A stretch of DNA of 64,000 bases from Stutzerimonas stutzeri (GTDB lineage: Bacteria; Pseudomonadota; Gammaproteobacteria; Pseudomonadales; Pseudomonadaceae). Of this stretch, positions 50,229 through 60,741 are shown one piece after another. The stretch covers positions 62,001-126,000 of the forward strand of contig DDKB01000013.1 of assembly GCA_002339675.1 (NCBI GenBank). Direction: 5' to 3'. The stretch's first letter is position 1, and every line of letters starts with the position of its first letter. The notes beneath the pieces are model-generated. The model saw only the letters and a program-made list of their open reading frames with translations, ran no database searches and was not told where the DNA came from. A program made the translations under genes and the position numbers.

Positions 50229-53201
50229 TTGACTGATATCCACTCTGACGCTGCGCCGCAGCACCGCGCCGGCCTTGCCGGCCTCGCTCGTTCGCTGCTG
50301 CGCCAGGCCCTGCAGCGGGCGCTGCCGCGGCGGTTCCTGCAGCGCTGGTACGCCATGCGCTATTCGCTGAGCGCCATGGCCGTGATTGAGGAGCACATCC
50401 TGATCAGCGGGTTCGACGGACGCCTGCGCTACCTCAACGCGCAAGCAGGCCGCCTGTTCGGCCTCTCGCGTCGCGACCTGGCGCGTTACCGGCTGCAGGA
50501 CCTGTTGCCCGGTCTTGACGCCGGTGCCTTGGCCGCCGACCGCGAGCCGGCGGACCTCGACCTCGAGCCGGTGAGCCTGCTGCAGGATGGCGAGCGGCGC
50601 CTGTATTCGATGAGCCGACGGGCGTTGCGGCTGGCTGCCGGTGCGCCGGCCTCCGGCTTTGTCTGGGTGCTGCGCGACATCACCAGCGAGCAGCAGGCCC
50701 ACACCGCACTGGCCGAGCGGGAGCGGTTCTGGTCGGACGTGTTGCGTGCGGTGCCCGAAACGCTCTATGTGCAAGACATCCAGAGCGGCAAGCTGCTGTT
50801 CAGCAACAACAACCTGGCCGACCGGCTGGGCTACAGCGCGGCCGAGCGCGGCGAGGACGGCAACCTGTTCTGGCGGTGCATCAGCCACCCCGACGACCAG
50901 GAATACATCTGGCGACTGCTCGCCCTGCGTGGCTCGATGCGCGAAGGCACCGGCCAGGAAGCGCTGCTGCGCTGGCGTCACCACGACGGCAGCTGGCGCT
51001 GGTTCAGCCTGTGCGAACGCGTACTGTCACGCGACGAGCAGGGCCGGATCTGGCGGCTGATCGGTGTGGCGCGCGACGTCACCAGCAGCATCCAGCACAG
51101 CCAGTCGCTGCGAGACAGCGAGCGGCGCTACCGGCTGCTCGCTGGCAGCCTGCAGGACGTGATCTTCACCACCGACAGCGCGGTGCACATCGACTACGTC
51201 GGGCCGTCCATCCAGCAGGTGCTCGGCTATAGCCCCGAATGGACCATGCGCCACGGACTCGACGGCGTCGTCGTCAGGCCAAGCCAGCGCACGCGCTTCT
51301 ACGACCTGATGCGGCGGGTGCGCAAGGCCTCGGCCAACCCGGTCGCGCTGGCCGAACTGGGGCAGAGCCTGCAGGGCGAGACCCTGTACTTTGACTGCCA
51401 GGCTGCGGACGGGCGTGCGGTGGCCATCGAGCTGCGGATCATGCTGATCTGGAACGAGCAAAACCGCTTCGACGGCGCCCTGTGCATCGGCCGCGACATC
51501 ACCCAGCAGCGCCAGGCCCAGCAGGCGTTGCGGCGCGCGGCGACGGTATTCGACCATTCCACCGCGGCCATCGTGGTGACCGACCCGGACGGTCGCATCG
51601 TGCAGGTCAACGCCGCGTTCCAGCGCATCACCGGTTACGACGTCGACGACATTCTCGGCAAGCTGCCGACCACGCTCAGTGCCGATCGCCAGAAGGCCAA
51701 CCAGATGACCTTCGTGCGCGAGCAGATCGTCAGCACCGGCACCTGGGAAGGCGAGCTCTGGCTCAAACGCAAGGGCGGCGAGGTCTACCCCTGTTGGATC
51801 GGCATCACGGCGGTGCGCGACGCCGACAACGCGCTGGTCAGCTACGTCTGCTTCTTCAGCGACATGAGCGAGCGCAAGGCCAGCGAGAAGCGCATCCATC
51901 GCCTGGCCTACTACGATGGCCTGACCCAGTTGCCCAATCGCACCCTGTTCCAGGATCGTCTGCACGCCAGCCTGCAGCTGGCGGCGCGCCGTGGGCAGTG
52001 GGTGGTGCTGATGTTCCTGGACCTTGACCGCTTCAAGCCGATCAATGATTCGCTCGGCCACGCGGCCGGCGACCACATGCTCAAGGACGTCGCGCGGCGC
52101 CTGGAAACCTGTGTCGAGGCCGACGAAACGGTGGCCCGCATGGGTGGCGACGAGTTCACCTTTCTGCTGCGCCCCGGCAATGACCGCGGCGCGGCGCTGA
52201 ACCGGGCGATCCATGTCGCCGAACGCATCCTGGCCAGCCTGACCGAGCCCTTCGTGCTGTCCGGGCGCGAGTTCTTCGTCACTGCCAGCATCGGCATTGC
52301 GCTTAGTCCGCAGGACGGCGACGACATCAGCCAGCTGATGAAAAACGCCGACACCGCCATGTATCACGCCAAGGAGCGCGGCAAGAACAACTTCCAGTTC
52401 TACCAGGCGGAGATGAACGCTTGCGCCCTGGAGCGCCTGGAGCTGGAGAGCGACCTGCGCCATGCCCTTGAGCAGCAGCAGTTCATCCTGCATTACCAAC
52501 CGCAGTTCCGCGCCGACGGCTGCAGCCTGACCGGCGTCGAGGCGTTGCTGCGCTGGCAGCACCCGACCCGCGGGTTGGTGCCACCCTGTGCGTTCATTCC
52601 TGCGCTGGAGGAACTGGGGCTGGTGGTGGAGGTAGGCGACTGGGTGCTCGGCGAGGCCTGCCGGCAGCTCCAGGCCTGGGACCGCGCGGGTGTCCGGGTG
52701 CCCAAGGTCGCGGTGAACCTGTCCGCCCGCCAGTTCGCCGATGGCCGGCTGGCCGAGCGCATCGTCGCGCGGCTGGCGGATAGCGGCATCCCGCCCGAAC
52801 GGCTGGAACTGGAGCTGACCGAGAGCATCCTGATGCAGGACGTCGGTGCGGCGCTGCGCATGCTCGAGTCGCTCAAGCGGCTCGGGCCGTCGATCGCCAT
52901 CGACGACTTCGGCACCGGCTATTCCTCGCTGAACTACCTCAAGCAGTTCCCCATCGACGTACTAAAGATCGACCGCAGCTTCGTCGACGGGCTGCCCAGC
53001 GGCGAGCAGGACACGCAGATCGCCCGGGCGATCATTGCCATGGCGCACAGCCTCGGCCTGTCGGTCATCGCCGAAGGGGTCGAGAATGCCGCCCAGCTGG
53101 CCTTCCTGCGCGAGCATGGCTGCGACGAGGTGCAGGGCTTTCTGCTCGGGCGACCGCTGCCGGCCGACAGGCTCGCCGCGACCAGAACAGGCGATCGATA
53201 A
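50229..53201 (+). CDS. Four-PAS GGDEF-EAL c-di-GMP enzyme
   Basis: A 990-aa protein from a TTG start preceded by AAGGGGG (9 bp). The frame is open up to an ATG at 50097, but no ribosome site is seen there. Domains in order: a PAS near 45-150, a PAS-PAC near 165-290, a PAS near 290-410, a PAS near 415-545, GGDEF near 550-715 with intact MGGDEF, and EAL near 730-985 with EALLRW, NLSARQF, DDFGTGYSSL and KIDRSF. Both catalytic motifs look active. No membrane segment is evident, so it may sense a soluble or haem/flavin-type cue. It is divergent from ettA. Confidence 0.9.
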   Translation: MTDIHSDAAPQHRAGLAGLARSLLRQALQRALPRRFLQRWYAMRYSLSAMAVIEEHILISGFDGRLRYLNAQAGRLFGLSRRDLARYRLQDLLPGLDAGALAADREPADLDLEPVSLLQDGERRLYSMSRRALRLAAGAPASGFVWVLRDITSEQQAHTALAERERFWSDVLRAVPETLYVQDIQSGKLLFSNNNLADRLGYSAAERGEDGNLFWRCISHPDDQEYIWRLLALRGSMREGTGQEALLRWRHHDGSWRWFSLCERVLSRDEQGRIWRLIGVARDVTSSIQHSQSLRDSERRYRLLAGSLQDVIFTTDSAVHIDYVGPSIQQVLGYSPEWTMRHGLDGVVVRPSQRTRFYDLMRRVRKASANPVALAELGQSLQGETLYFDCQAADGRAVAIELRIMLIWNEQNRFDGALCIGRDITQQRQAQQALRRAATVFDHSTAAIVVTDPDGRIVQVNAAFQRITGYDVDDILGKLPTTLSADRQKANQMTFVREQIVSTGTWEGELWLKRKGGEVYPCWIGITAVRDADNALVSYVCFFSDMSERKASEKRIHRLAYYDGLTQLPNRTLFQDRLHASLQLAARRGQWVVLMFLDLDRFKPINDSLGHAAGDHMLKDVARRLETCVEADETVARMGGDEFTFLLRPGNDRGAALNRAIHVAERILASLTEPFVLSGREFFVTASIGIALSPQDGDDISQLMKNADTAMYHAKERGKNNFQFYQAEMNACALERLELESDLRHALEQQQFILHYQPQFRADGCSLTGVEALLRWQHPTRGLVPPCAFIPALEELGLVVEVGDWVLGEACRQLQAWDRAGVRVPKVAVNLSARQFADGRLAERIVARLADSGIPPERLELELTESILMQDVGAALRMLESLKRLGPSIAIDDFGTGYSSLNYLKQFPIDVLKIDRSFVDGLPSGEQDTQIARAIIAMAHSLGLSVIAEGVENAAQLAFLREHGCDEVQGFLLGRPLPADRLAATRTGDR

Positions 53202-53230
53202 CATCGCTGGAGGATGCAGGCTGGAAGCGG

Positions 53231-53258
53231 GACGCCTGACGCCTGACGCCTGACGCCT
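53231..53258. repeat. Four tandem copies of GACGCCT
   Basis: Four perfect 7-bp direct repeats in the gap before glyA. The number of copies could vary by slippage. No coding role is apparent. Confidence 0.9.
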
Positions 53259-53392
53259 CCGACGCCGTTGTCGTGTTTCGCTTCTCGGCCGCTCATGCTG
53301 CACATGACCAACCCTCATACCCGCCTTTCCGGTGGATAGGGTAGAATCCGCGCCTCTCTTTACTACCGCCAGCTGATTCTCAGGGGACTGCC

Positions 53393-54646
<1,254 letters not shown>

Positions 54647-54670
54647 GGGTCACGCCCAGTGCAGCACGCT

Positions 54671-54696
54671 AAAGCCCGGCAATTGCCGGGCTTTTT
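54671..54696 (+). terminator. Rho-independent terminator of glyA
   Basis: AAAGCCCGGC-AATT-GCCGGGCTTT with a perfect stem and TTTTT at the end, 24 bp after the glyA stop. Confidence 0.92.
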
Positions 54697-54816
54697 CATG
54701 TCAGGACCGGTCGCCTTTCAGCGATAGCGAAGGGCCAGCCGGTGCTGGGCGTCCTGCGCCGGCTGGGTTAACGTGCTGTCCCCAGCCGCCCGGACTCGGG
54801 CCCCCGGAGAGGTGCG

Positions 54817-56169
54817 ATGCAGCTCAAGCACAAGATCGCCGCACTCAGCATCCTGCCGCTGCTGCTGGCCGTGGCGGTGGTCTGCGCGCTCGTGCTGGTG
54901 CAGAACCAGCGCCTCGGCGAACAGCAGGCGCAGCTCATCGAGAGCAGCATTCTGGCCAGCAAGCAGGCCGAACTGAAGAACTACGTGGAAATGGCGCTGA
55001 GCACCATCGCGCCGCTCTACGACAGCGGTCTGGACGATGAAGAGACCAAGCAGAAGGTGCTCGCCGCGTTGGGGCGCTTCAGTTTCGGCAGCGATGGCTA
55101 TTTCTTCGTCTACGACCGCAGCGGCCTGAACCTGATGCACCCCCGCCAGCGCGAGCTGGTCGGCCAGAACCTCTGGGAAATGACCGACCCCAACGGCCTG
55201 AAGGTGATCCAGGCGCTGATGCGCAGCGCGGAAAGCGGCAGCGGTTTCCAGCGTTATGCCTGGCAGAAGCCCTCGACCGGCCAGTTTGCCGACAAGCTCG
55301 CCTACGTGGTGATGCTCGATCGCTGGGGCTGGATGCTTGGCACCGGGATCTACCTCGAGGATGTCGAGCAGGCCATCCAGAAGGTGCGCACCGAGGTGTC
55401 GAGCGGTATCCACACCACCATGCTGGCGATCGCCGGGGTCGCGCTGGTGGCGGTGCTGCTGGTGTTCGCCAGCGGCCTGACGCTCAACGTCAGCGAGCGG
55501 CGCCTGGCCGACCGCAAGTTGCAACTGCTGACCCAGCGGATCGTCAGCCTGCAGGACGAAGAGCGGACCCGCGTCTCGCGCGAGCTGCACGACGGCATCA
55601 GCCAGCTGCTGGTATCGATCAAGTTCCAGTTCGAACTCGCCAGCCATGAGCTGGCCAGCGGCAATCCCCGGGCGCTGGCGACGCTGGACAGCGGTGTCGA
55701 GCGGCTGGCCGGGGCAATCGGCGAGGTCAGGCGGATTTCCCACGACCTGCACCCGTCGCTGCTCGACACCCTGGGGCTGCCCGCGGCGATTGGCCAGCTT
55801 GTGTCGGAGTTCGAGCAGCGCAGCGGGTTGAAGATGCTATACAGCAACCGGCTCGGCGACGACCTGCTCGACGATGCGGTGGCGGTGGCGCTGTACCGGG
55901 TGCTGCAGGAGGCGCTGACCAATATCGAGCGCCACGCCGAAGCCCAGGCGGTGCACATCAGCCTCGAGGGCGACGCGGCAAGGGTGCGGCTGCGGGTCCG
56001 GGACGACGGCGTCGGCTTCAATCCGCGCCGGCTCGACAGCCTGCCGGGCGGCGGCATCGGCTTGCGCAACATACGCGAGCGGGTCGAGCATTTCGGCGGA
56101 CGCTTCAACCTGCTGTCCGCCGCCGGCGGCACCGAACTGGACGTGACCCTGCCGTTAAGGGCCGGCTGA
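54817..56169 (+). CDS. Cache-domain histidine kinase (HisKA_3 type)
   Basis: A 450-aa membrane kinase: membrane segment at about 8-28, a single periplasmic Cache domain (about 35-195; FGSDGYFFVYDRSGLNLMHP and LDRWGWMLGTGIYLEDV), second segment at about 200-220, then HisKA_3 with His258 in RVSRELHDGISQLL and an ATPase domain (EALTNIERHAEA, DDGVGFN, GGGIGLRNI). Such Cache domains often bind small organic acids. It pairs with the LuxR-type regulator 33 bp downstream. The target genes are unknown. Confidence 0.9.
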   Translation: MQLKHKIAALSILPLLLAVAVVCALVLVQNQRLGEQQAQLIESSILASKQAELKNYVEMALSTIAPLYDSGLDDEETKQKVLAALGRFSFGSDGYFFVYDRSGLNLMHPRQRELVGQNLWEMTDPNGLKVIQALMRSAESGSGFQRYAWQKPSTGQFADKLAYVVMLDRWGWMLGTGIYLEDVEQAIQKVRTEVSSGIHTTMLAIAGVALVAVLLVFASGLTLNVSERRLADRKLQLLTQRIVSLQDEERTRVSRELHDGISQLLVSIKFQFELASHELASGNPRALATLDSGVERLAGAIGEVRRISHDLHPSLLDTLGLPAAIGQLVSEFEQRSGLKMLYSNRLGDDLLDDAVAVALYRVLQEALTNIERHAEAQAVHISLEGDAARVRLRVRDDGVGFNPRRLDSLPGGGIGLRNIRERVEHFGGRFNLLSAAGGTELDVTLPLRAG

Positions 56170-56202
56170 CGTGGCGACAATCCAACAACAAGAGGGGCGC
56201 TC

Positions 56203-56841
56203 ATGAACCCGCAGGCAGGCATCAAGGTGGTACTGATCGACGACCATGCGCTGGTGCGCGATGGCATCCGCGCGCTGCTGATGGCGGTGCCCGAGCTGGA
56301 CGTGGTGGGCGAGGCCGGCAGCGGTGCCGAGGCGCTGGAACTGCTCGAACGGGTGACGGCCGATGTGGTGCTGATGGACATCGGCCTGAAGGACGTCAAC
56401 GGGCTCGAATTGACCCAGGCGCTGCGCGAGCGGTTCCCGCACATCCGCGTGCTGATCCTGAGCATGTATGACAACCAGGAATACGTGAGCACCTCGGTGA
56501 AGGTCGGCGCCTGCGGCTACGTGCTGAAGGATGCGCCTTCGCGCGAAATCATCACTGCCATCGAGGCGATCGCCGCGGGCGGCACCTACTACAGCGAAGG
56601 CGTTGCTGAAAAGCTGAGCATCCGGGGCGCCGAGGAGCGCGAGCTGACGCCCCGCGAGCGCGAAGTGTTGCTGATGCTGGCGCAGGGGCACAACAACAAG
56701 GCGATGGCCCGCGCGCTGAAGATCAGCGTCCGCACCGTGGAAACCCATCGCCTGAGCATCCGCCGCAAGCTCGACATCGACCGCCCGGCCGACCTGATGA
56801 AGCACGCCATGGTGCATGGCTGGCTGCCCGGGCAGCACTGA
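56203..56841 (+). CDS. NarL/LuxR-family response regulator
   Basis: A 212-aa regulator with a receiver domain (Asp13, Asp14; phospho-acceptor Asp59 in VVLMDIGLKDVNG; Lys in LKDAPSRE) and a GerE-type helix-turn-helix (LTPREREVLLMLAQGHNNKAMARALKISVRTVETHR, cut into its parts: ELTPREREVLLMLAQG and SVRTVETHRLSIRRKL). GAGGGG precedes the ATG. It is the cognate partner of the Cache kinase. Confidence 0.92.
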   Translation: MNPQAGIKVVLIDDHALVRDGIRALLMAVPELDVVGEAGSGAEALELLERVTADVVLMDIGLKDVNGLELTQALRERFPHIRVLILSMYDNQEYVSTSVKVGACGYVLKDAPSREIITAIEAIAAGGTYYSEGVAEKLSIRGAEERELTPREREVLLMLAQGHNNKAMARALKISVRTVETHRLSIRRKLDIDRPADLMKHAMVHGWLPGQH

Positions 56842-56940
56842 GCCGGCCGGCAGGTCGCTTCGCGATACCCGGATTGCGGCGGTTTCCGTAGGATGAGGCA
56901 GACTATCCGGCCGAGCCGTCATCCCCGAAGGAGCCCATTC

Positions 56941-57402
56941 ATGAATACCACCCGCTCCGCGCTGATCCCACCGCCGCCGCTGGTCTACCTGGCGTTCATC
57001 GGCAGCGCCTGGGGACTGGAACGGCTCCTGCCGCTGCCGCTGCCGGCGCCGCTGGCAGTGCGCGCCGCCGGCTGGGCGGTGATCCTGCTGGGGCTGGCGC
57101 TGATGGTCTGGGCAGCGTTGGAAATGTATCGCCACCGCACCACCATCAACCCCTACGGCCAGCCGCGCCGCTTGCTGCAGCGCGGCCCGTTCCGCTACTC
57201 GCGCAACCCCATCTACCTGGCTGACGCCCTGGTCTACTGCGGGATCGGCCTGTTGCTCGGCAGCCTCTGGCCCTGGCTGCTATTGCCGCTGCTGATCCTG
57301 TGCATGCAACGCACCGTGATCGTCCACGAGGAGCGGCTGTTGACGCAGCTATTTGGCGATGAATACCAAGGCTACCGCCAGCAGGTCAGGCGCTGGCTCT
57401 GA
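56941..57402 (+). CDS. Isoprenylcysteine carboxyl methyltransferase-like membrane protein
   Basis: A 153-aa protein with four or five membrane segments and the ICMT/PEMT motif GPFRYSRNPIYLADAL, followed by HEERLLTQLFGDEYQGYRQQVRRW. It probably methylates a small or lipid substrate with SAM; bacterial members are mostly uncharacterised. The start at 56941 follows AAGGAG. Confidence 0.85.
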   Translation: MNTTRSALIPPPPLVYLAFIGSAWGLERLLPLPLPAPLAVRAAGWAVILLGLALMVWAALEMYRHRTTINPYGQPRRLLQRGPFRYSRNPIYLADALVYCGIGLLLGSLWPWLLLPLLILCMQRTVIVHEERLLTQLFGDEYQGYRQQVRRWL

Positions 57403-57456
57403 GTGGCGGGCGCCGGGCGGGGCTATAGTGAGAGACAATCTTCAGGAGTGGATCGG

Positions 57457-57825
57457 ATGAACGAATCAAGCAGTGAACGCCGGCGCTTCCAGCGTTTCGA
57501 GTTCGATGCCGACACGGTGCTGGTGCAGGGCCCGCGGCGTTGGCCCGTGCAGTTGCACGACCTGTCGCTGAAGGGCCTGCTGGTCCATTGCCCGCCGGAC
57601 TGGGACGGCGACCCGGGCCAGCCGATCGATGCGCGCATCAGCCTGTCCGACGACGTCGAGGTGGGCATGCAAGTCGAGATGACCCACCGCGAGGGCGACC
57701 TGCTCGGACTGGTCTGCCGGCACATCGATGTCGATTCGATCAGCCACCTACGACGGCTGGTAGAACTCAACCTGGGTGATCAGGCGCTGCTCGAGCGTGA
57801 ACTGGCGGCGCTCGGCGAGCCCTGA
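57457..57825 (+). CDS. PilZ-domain c-di-GMP-binding protein
   Basis: A 122-aa single PilZ domain. The c-di-GMP-binding motifs are RRRFQRF near the start (RxxxR) and DLSLKG (D/NxSxxG). The start at 57457 has AGGAG 9 bp upstream. With SiaD and the four-PAS protein it is the third c-di-GMP gene in this window. It is convergent with radA, with only 9 bp between. Confidence 0.88.
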   Translation: MNESSSERRRFQRFEFDADTVLVQGPRRWPVQLHDLSLKGLLVHCPPDWDGDPGQPIDARISLSDDVEVGMQVEMTHREGDLLGLVCRHIDVDSISHLRRLVELNLGDQALLERELAALGEP

Positions 57826-57834
57826 CGCGCTGCG

Positions 57835-59196
57835 CTATTCGAACAGCGCATCGAGTGCCTGTTCGAGTCGCGTCACGGCGATGACCTGCAGGCCGGTGGG
57901 GGCCTCCTTCGGCGCGTTGCCCTTGGGCACGATGGCGCGCTTGAACCCGTGCTTGGCAGCCTCTTTCAGGCGTTCCTGGCCGCTGGGTACGGGGCGGATC
58001 TCCCCGGACAGGCCAACTTCACCGAACACCAGCAGGTCGGTGTCGAGCGGACGATTGCGCAGGCTGGAAATCACCGCGGCCATCAGCGCCAGGTCCGACG
58101 CCGTCTCCAGCACCTTGACCCCGCCGACTACGTTGATGAACACATCCTGGTCGTAGGTGGGAATACCGCCGTGGCGGTGCAATACCGCCAGCAGCATGGC
58201 CAGGCGGTTCTGGTCCAGGCCCAGGGTGACGCGGCGCGGATTGGCCATGTGGCTGGTATCGACCAGCGCCTGCACCTCCACCAGCATCGGCCGGGTGCCT
58301 TCCCAGGTCGCCATCACCACGCTGCCGGGCACCGCCTCCTGGGCGCGGGTGAGAAAGATCGCCGAGGGATTGGTGACTTCCTTGAGTCCCTTGTCGGTCA
58401 TGCCGAACACGCCCAGCTCGTTGATCGCGCCGAAGCGGTTCTTCACTGCGCGCAACAGGCGCAGGCGACCGTCGGATTCGCCCTCGAAATACAGCACAGT
58501 GTCGACCATGTGCTCAAGCACGCGCGGTCCGGCCAGTGCGCCTTCCTTGGTGACATGGCCGACCAGGAAGATCGCCGTGCCGCTCTGCTTGGCGAAGCGC
58601 ACCAACAGCGCCGCGCTTTCGCGCACCTGGGCGACGCCGCCCGGTGCCGATTGCAGTTGTTCGGTGAAGATGGTCTGAATCGAGTCGATGACCATCACTT
58701 TGGGCTTTTCCAGGCGAGCGGTGGCGATGATCGATTCGATGCAGGTCTCGGTCATCACTTTGAGGCGATCCTGCGGCAGGTCCAGGCGGCGCGCGCGCAT
58801 CGCGACCTGCTGCTGGGATTCTTCGCCCGTGACGTACAGCGCCGGAAACTGCCGGGCGATGTTGCACAGGGTCTGCAGCAGGATGGTCGACTTGCCGATG
58901 CCCGGGTCGCCGCCGATCAGCACCACCGAGCCGTCGACCAGGCCGCCGCCCAGCACCCGGTCCAGCTCGCCGGAAGCGGTGGAAAAGCGCGGCACCTCCT
59001 CAACGCTGACTTCGGCCAGGGTCTTGATGTTTGTCTGATCGCCGGCCCAGCCGGCACGGCCCGAGGGCGGCGCGGCGCCCTCAATGAGCGTTTCCACCAG
59101 CGTATTCCAGGCGCCGCAGTCACCGCACTGGCCGGCCCATTTGGGAAAGGTCGAGCCGCATTCGGTGCAGCCATACATGCGCTTGGCCTTGGCCAT
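57835..59196 (-). CDS. radA: DNA repair protein RadA
   Basis: A 453-aa RadA/Sms recombination helicase that processes branched DNA. A zinc finger with Cys10, 13, 24 and 27 opens the protein. The RecA-like core has Walker A GGDPGIGKST, VMVIDSIQT and the RadA-specific KNRFG. A Lon-type domain follows (GGVKVLETASDLALM, FGEVGLSGEIRPVPSG). The start is the ATG at 59196; the longer frame is excluded. Confidence 0.96.
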   Translation of the reverse strand: MAKAKRMYGCTECGSTFPKWAGQCGDCGAWNTLVETLIEGAAPPSGRAGWAGDQTNIKTLAEVSVEEVPRFSTASGELDRVLGGGLVDGSVVLIGGDPGIGKSTILLQTLCNIARQFPALYVTGEESQQQVAMRARRLDLPQDRLKVMTETCIESIIATARLEKPKVMVIDSIQTIFTEQLQSAPGGVAQVRESAALLVRFAKQSGTAIFLVGHVTKEGALAGPRVLEHMVDTVLYFEGESDGRLRLLRAVKNRFGAINELGVFGMTDKGLKEVTNPSAIFLTRAQEAVPGSVVMATWEGTRPMLVEVQALVDTSHMANPRRVTLGLDQNRLAMLLAVLHRHGGIPTYDQDVFINVVGGVKVLETASDLALMAAVISSLRNRPLDTDLLVFGEVGLSGEIRPVPSGQERLKEAAKHGFKRAIVPKGNAPKEAPTGLQVIAVTRLEQALDALFE

Positions 59197-59242
59197 GGGG
59201 AACTCCAGCTTGGATGGGGGGAGTCGCATGATAACGGCTGAC

Positions 59243-59256
59243 TTGATCGCCATCAG
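59243..59256. promoter_or_regulatory. Candidate ANR/FNR-type box
   Basis: TTGAT-CGCC-ATCAG matches TTGAT-N4-ATCAA at 9 of 10 positions. Its centre is about 62 bp before the CopD-like start codon, giving a leader of about 20 nt if activation occurs at -41.5. It is also 47 bp from the radA start. Confidence 0.4.
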
Positions 59257-59311
59257 CCACAAGCACGCGGCGAGCCCCCAGACTGTCAACAAACCGAACA
59301 GGAGTCGCACC

Positions 59312-59746
59312 ATGCGCCATGTGTTGTTTTTGCATCTTCTCGGCGCCAGCGTTTGGGTCGGGGGGCATCTGGTGCTGCTACTCAGCGTGTTGCCCGGTGC
59401 GTTGCGCCGACGCGACGTCCAGCCGGTACGCGCGTTCGAGCAGCTCTACGAGCGGGTCGGCATTCCGGCGCTGCTGCTGCAGATAGCCACCGGCATCTGG
59501 CTGGCTGGGCAGTGGTTGCCATTTGCGCAGTGGCTCGGCGACTCGCCGATCGCCCATCTGGTGCAGGCCAAGCTGGTGCTGCTGGGCTTTACCGCGGCGC
59601 TGGGCGTGCATGCCCGGCTAGCGCTGATCCCGAAGCTCGATGCCCAGCGGCTGCCGCAACTCGGCGTTCACATCGTGCTGATCACGCTGACGGCGGTGGC
59701 GTTCGCCTGGGTCGGTACGGGCTTTCGGTTCGGCGCACTGTTTTGA
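59312..59746 (+). CDS. CopD-like small membrane protein
   Basis: A 144-aa protein with four membrane segments and conserved His in FLHLLGASVWVGGHLVLLL and LVQAKLVLLGFTAALGVHARL. The pattern fits the CopD/copper-resistance D or cytochrome-like membrane family. The start at 59312 has AGGAG 7 bp upstream; the longer frame runs into the radA promoter region. Its function is uncertain. Confidence 0.8.
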   Translation: MRHVLFLHLLGASVWVGGHLVLLLSVLPGALRRRDVQPVRAFEQLYERVGIPALLLQIATGIWLAGQWLPFAQWLGDSPIAHLVQAKLVLLGFTAALGVHARLALIPKLDAQRLPQLGVHIVLITLTAVAFAWVGTGFRFGALF

Positions 59747-59785
59747 GCGGGCGTGGGCGCCGCCCGAGCGGTCACCGCATAGCCC

Positions 59786-59810
59786 AAAAAAAGCCCCCGG
59801 TGAAGGGGGC
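59786..59810 (-). terminator. Terminator of the DUF465 gene
   Basis: On the - strand GCCCCC-TTCACC-GGGGGC is followed by seven Ts. It lies 23 bp after the stop at 59834. Confidence 0.88.
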
Positions 59811-59833
59811 GGTGGGGTGTTCGCGGGTCGCGG

Positions 59834-60103
59834 TCAGCCGCAGCAGCCACCGCAGCAGCTGCCGCCGGCGCGCTTGAGGTCACGGGCGATATCGTCCTTC
59901 AGTGCCACACGCTCCTGCTTGAGCGCCGTGAGTGCCTCGTCATCGAGCATTTCGACGCCGTCTTCGACTCGGCAGATTTGCTTGTCCAGCGCTTCGTAGG
60001 TTTCAGCCTTGCGGGCAAAGGCCGGGTCCTGCTGGCGAAGCTGGTGCAGTTGCTGGAGCTTTTCCGGGAAGTCCTTGACCAGGGGGTGATGTTCGACGTG
60101 CAT
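59834..60103 (-). CDS. DUF465/YdcH family protein with a Cys-rich tail
   Basis: An 89-aa helical protein of the YdcH/DUF465 type (HHPLVKDFPEKLQQLHQL, FARKAETYEALDKQICRVED, EALTALKQERVALKDDIARD). Most relatives end after the last helix. This one continues with AGGSCCGGCCG, four Cys in a Gly-rich tail that may bind metal or be redox-active (inference). A candidate ANR/FNR box lies 57 bp upstream. Confidence 0.85.
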   Translation of the reverse strand: MHVEHHPLVKDFPEKLQQLHQLRQQDPAFARKAETYEALDKQICRVEDGVEMLDDEALTALKQERVALKDDIARDLKRAGGSCCGGCCG

Positions 60104-60160
60104 GGTATCGCTCCGGGTGGTGGTGGAGCTGTACCTTAGCCGCGCCGCCGCTGATTCCTG

Positions 60161-60174
60161 TTGACCGCGATCAA
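60161..60174. promoter_or_regulatory. Candidate ANR/FNR-type box
   Basis: TTGAC-CGCG-ATCAA matches TTGAT-N4-ATCAA at 9 of 10 positions. Its centre is about 64 bp before the DUF465 start codon, giving a leader near 23 nt if positioned at -41.5. It is about 146 bp from the mscL start. Confidence 0.45.
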
Positions 60175-60313
60175 GCGGCGCGCAGGGCGGCTTTCCGCTC
60201 GTCGCGAATGCTGTCTGGCCCGCGCCTTGAACTCCACCTATGCTGCACGGTGTCGAAGCGCTACGGCGGATGTTTCGCGCGTATTTCCTTCACCGACCAC
60301 AAGGACCACTCAG

Positions 60314-60730
60314 ATGGGCATGCTCAACGAATTCAAGGCTTTCGCGGTTCGCGGCAACGTTATGGACATGGCCGTGGGCATCATCATCGGCGCGGCGTTC
60401 ACCAAAATCGTGTCGTCGTTCGTCGCCGACGTGGTGACGCCGCCGCTGGGGCTGCTCATCGGCGGGGTGGACTTCTCCGACCTGGCCATTGTGCTCAAGC
60501 AGGCCGTCGGCGATACGCCAGCGGTCACCTTGAGTTACGGCCGCTTCATCCAGACGGTGTTCGACTTCACCATTGTCGCCTTCGCCATCTTCCTCGCGGT
60601 CAAGGGCATCAACCACCTCAAGCGCAAGGAAGCCGAGGCCCCCTCGGCGCCGCCGGCACCCAGCAAGGAAGAGGTGCTGCTGACCGAAATCCGCGATGCC
60701 CTGCGCGCGCAGAACCGGCCCGATACCTGA
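60314..60730 (+). CDS. mscL: Large-conductance mechanosensitive channel MscL
   Basis: A 138-aa channel with the MscL start LNEFKAFAVRGNVMDMAVG and first helix VGIIIGAAFTKIVSSFVAD, a second helix (FDFTIVAFAIFLAVKGINHL) and a cytoplasmic helix (KEEVLLTEIRDAL). It opens on hypo-osmotic shock to release solutes. The chosen start is the ATG at 60314 with AAGGA; an ATG two codons later is possible. Confidence 0.96.
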   Translation: MGMLNEFKAFAVRGNVMDMAVGIIIGAAFTKIVSSFVADVVTPPLGLLIGGVDFSDLAIVLKQAVGDTPAVTLSYGRFIQTVFDFTIVAFAIFLAVKGINHLKRKEAEAPSAPPAPSKEEVLLTEIRDALRAQNRPDT

Positions 60731-60741
60731 GGCCGCTCACG

